A DNA stretch of 14,592 bases from Bacteroidota bacterium (GTDB lineage: Bacteria; Bacteroidota; Bacteroidia; Chitinophagales; Chitinophagaceae): assembly GCA_023411775.1 (NCBI GenBank), contig JAEYOL010000106.1:1-14592 (forward strand), given 5' to 3'. The position numbers and the translations under genes were made by a program. Numbering within the stretch: the first letter of the stretch is position 1; each line of letters begins with the position of its first letter. The notes beneath the pieces are model-generated. The model saw nothing but the letters and a program-made list of their open reading frames with translations, made no database searches and was not told where the DNA came from. Positions 13,389-14,592 of this stretch are shown in pieces.

Positions 13389-14204
13389 TTACTCCACGCC
13401 CAGTTTCTCCAACACACTCGTACTAACTCCGGTTGTTGAATAACCTCCATCGTGAAAAAGATTCTGCATAGTCACCATTCTTGTAAGATCGGAGAAAAGG
13501 GTAATGCAATAATTCGCGCAGTCTTCAGCAGTTGCATTACCCAGGGGCGCGATAGCATCAGCATAATCAAAGAAATCGCCAAAACCTTTGATACCTGTGC
13601 CTGCAGTAGTCTTGGTTGGTGATTGGGAAACGGTATTAATCCTCACTTTCTTTTCAACACCGTAATGATAACCGAAACTGCGCGCGATGGATTCAAGCAT
13701 AGCTTTTATATCGGCCATATCGGTATAAAAAGGATAGGTACGTTGTGCCGCCATATAGGTAAGCGCAACCACACTACCCCACTCATTGATCGCATCCAGC
13801 TTGCGTGCTACGCTCAACATCTTATGAAACGACATAGCAGAAACGTCAATGCCCTTCATAAAATAATCATAGTTGGAATCTGTATACGGAATGTTCTTGC
13901 GGATGTTAACACTCATGCCGATCGAATGAAGAAGAAAATCGATCTTGCCACCCAGTACTTCCTGCGATTTTGTAAACAGGGTGGTTAGTTCATCCACATT
14001 CGTCGCGTCGGCAGGAATGATCTCCGAACCTGTTGCTTCAGCCAGTTTTTTGATCTCACCCATACGCATGGCAATCGGTGCATTGGTCAGTACAAATGTT
14101 GCGCCTTCCTCATGTGCTTTTTCTGCTACCTTCCAGGCAATGGAATTCGGATCCAGTGCACCTGTTATAATTCCCCTTTTTCCTTTTAATAGATTATATG
14201 CCAT
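13389..14204 (-). CDS. fabI: Enoyl-[acyl-carrier-protein] reductase (NADH), FabI
   Basis: This 271-residue short-chain dehydrogenase-type enzyme reduces trans-2-enoyl-ACP in the last step of each fatty acid elongation round. The cofactor segment is GIITGALDPNSIAW (11-24), followed by LLHSIGMS near 91-98. The active site is the FabI arrangement Y150 ... Y160-x6-K167 (SVVALTYMAAQ, then FYTDMADIK). The substrate loop is unusual-looking against E. coli but usual for this phylum: SPTKTTAGTGIKGF at 195-208. The C-terminus HDGGYSTTGV is typical. Length matches the family. The ATG at 14204 is the first plausible start. A TATTTTTG box lies 28 bases upstream. FabI is the target of triclosan and related inhibitors in many bacteria. 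Confidence 0.95.
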   Translation of the reverse strand: MAYNLLKGKRGIITGALDPNSIAWKVAEKAHEEGATFVLTNAPIAMRMGEIKKLAEATGSEIIPADATNVDELTTLFTKSQEVLGGKIDFLLHSIGMSVNIRKNIPYTDSNYDYFMKGIDVSAMSFHKMLSVARKLDAINEWGSVVALTYMAAQRTYPFYTDMADIKAMLESIARSFGYHYGVEKKVRINTVSQSPTKTTAGTGIKGFGDFFDYADAIAPLGNATAEDCANYCITLFSDLTRMVTMQNLFHDGGYSTTGVSTSVLEKLGVE

Positions 14205-14232
14205 AGTTGATTGGTTTAAATATTAATTGCGG

Positions 14233-14240
14233 CAAAAATA
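14233..14240 (-). promoter_or_regulatory. Possible -7 box of fabI
   Basis: The minus-strand octamer TATTTTTG matches TAnnTTTG exactly and ends 28 bases before the fabI ATG. No TTG is present at the usual -33 distance, so the upstream element is poor or missing. Confidence 0.4.
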
Positions 14241-14338
14241 GGAAGTTCTTTTTTGTAATAACCTTATACTGTATGCTGAAGCCGCTTAATAAACATCCAC
14301 AATAACATCAATCTAAATTGAGCCCCACTCCCGCCTAA

Positions 14339-14359
14339 AGACTATTATTATTCTAGTCT
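14339..14359 (-). terminator. Possible weak terminator hairpin after recN
   Basis: AGACTA (14339-14344) and TAGTCT (14354-14359) form a perfect 6-base stem with a 9-base loop, 21 bases past the recN stop on the minus strand. Only a short T run follows. It is a weak candidate, and its right arm overlaps the 7-base repeat described next. Confidence 0.3.
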
Positions 14360-14381
14360 CCAGCATCCACCATCCAGCATC
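14354..14381 (-). repeat. Degenerate 7-base tandem repeat at the recN 3' end
   Basis: Reading the plus strand in sevens from 14354 gives TAGTCTC, CAGCATC, CACCATC, CAGCATC. The first unit is diverged, the second and fourth are identical, and the third differs from them by one base. The last unit ends on the first base of the recN stop codon as read on the plus strand. Short heptamer arrays of this kind in spacers may arise by slippage. Confidence 0.5.
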
Positions 14382-14592
14382 TACTGACTAACCATCTCTC
14401 TCGCATTCTCCATTGCCGCCGCTGTCGGCTTCTCTCCTCCCAGCATCCTGGCAATAGCAGTTATTCGCTCTTCGGTTTCCAGGAGACGAATACTGGTTTT
14501 TACATGGTCTTTTACTACTTCTTTGTAAACAAAAAAATGTGCATCGGCCTTACCTGCAATTTGCGGCTGGTGTGTAATGCAGATCACTTGTC
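14381..14592 (-). CDS. recN: DNA repair protein RecN, C-terminal fragment
   Basis: The last 70 or so codons of a minus-strand gene enter from the right edge and end at a TAG at 14381-14383. The visible part begins QVICITHQPQIAGKADAHFFV, which is the RecN pattern after Walker B: ITH carries the switch His of the C-terminal ATPase half, and PQIA.KAD is characteristic of RecN. It ends with the usual ARMLGGE motif and a short tail. RecN is an SMC-like ATPase recruited to double-strand breaks. The frame is open to the window edge, so the GTG at 14587 is an internal Val codon, not a start. fabI follows on the same strand after 176 bases. Confidence 0.92.
   Translation of the reverse strand, partial: QVICITHQPQIAGKADAHFFVYKEVVKDHVKTSIRLLETEERITAIARMLGGEKPTAAAMENAREMVSQ

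Noticed and set aside
14354..14381. Possible CRISPR-like array
   Set aside because: The units are 7 bases with no spacers between them; it is a simple tandem repeat and no cas gene is present.
1..14592. A mobile island, defence system or biosynthetic cluster
   Set aside because: Every sizeable gene is a core or common family gene, there is no integrase, transposase, repeat-flanked segment or tRNA, and composition looks even along the window.

Overview
The window looks like an ordinary core-genome stretch of a Bacteroidota chromosome, most likely family Chitinophagaceae or a close relative. The grounds are: promoters of the Bacteroidota type (TTTG, about 19-21 bases, TAnnTTTG) upstream of several genes; almost no Shine-Dalgarno sequences; a DUF2795 protein of the Bacteroidota type; a Bacteroidota-style FabI; a PepSY-like secreted protein; and a short RsmI. 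I see no phage, integrase, insertion sequence, CRISPR array, toxin-antitoxin pair, rRNA or tRNA gene. The family-level placement is inference from protein style, not from a search.

Left block (1-5302, all minus strand). This holds a secreted M1-family metallopeptidase running off the left edge, a small secreted PepSY-like protein, rsmI (16S rRNA methylation), purS (purine synthesis) overlapping pssA (phosphatidylserine synthase), and an M24 Xaa-Pro aminopeptidase. A good hairpin terminator candidate lies between purS and rsmI. AT-rich inverted repeats lie downstream of the aminopeptidase.

Middle block (5303-10329). A 310-base divergent spacer carries a good promoter for pckA and, upstream of it, a perfect AT-rich palindrome. 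pckA (ATP-dependent PEP carboxykinase) ends at a clear terminator and is followed by a secreted DUF922 metalloprotease-like protein. Facing it on the minus strand are a secreted Ala-rich protein with a TonB-C-like tail, a deoxynucleoside kinase, and trpS.

Right block (10330-14592). gatC diverges from trpS and starts only 5 bases after a TAnnTTTG box. It is followed on the same strand by a LolD/MacB-type ATPase and a PduO-type corrinoid adenosyltransferase. A second LolD-type ATPase converges on these. Neither ATPase has its permease in the window. Next come a small DUF2795 protein, whose start I place well inside the longest reading frame because a consensus promoter lies within that frame, a strong bidirectional terminator, fabI (fatty acid synthesis) and the C-terminal end of recN.

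The genes mix central metabolism (gluconeogenesis, purines, nucleotide salvage, lipids, cobalamin), translation (trpS, gatC, rsmI) and envelope or secreted proteins. I found no convincing new multi-gene system. The interesting points are regulatory and annotation-level.
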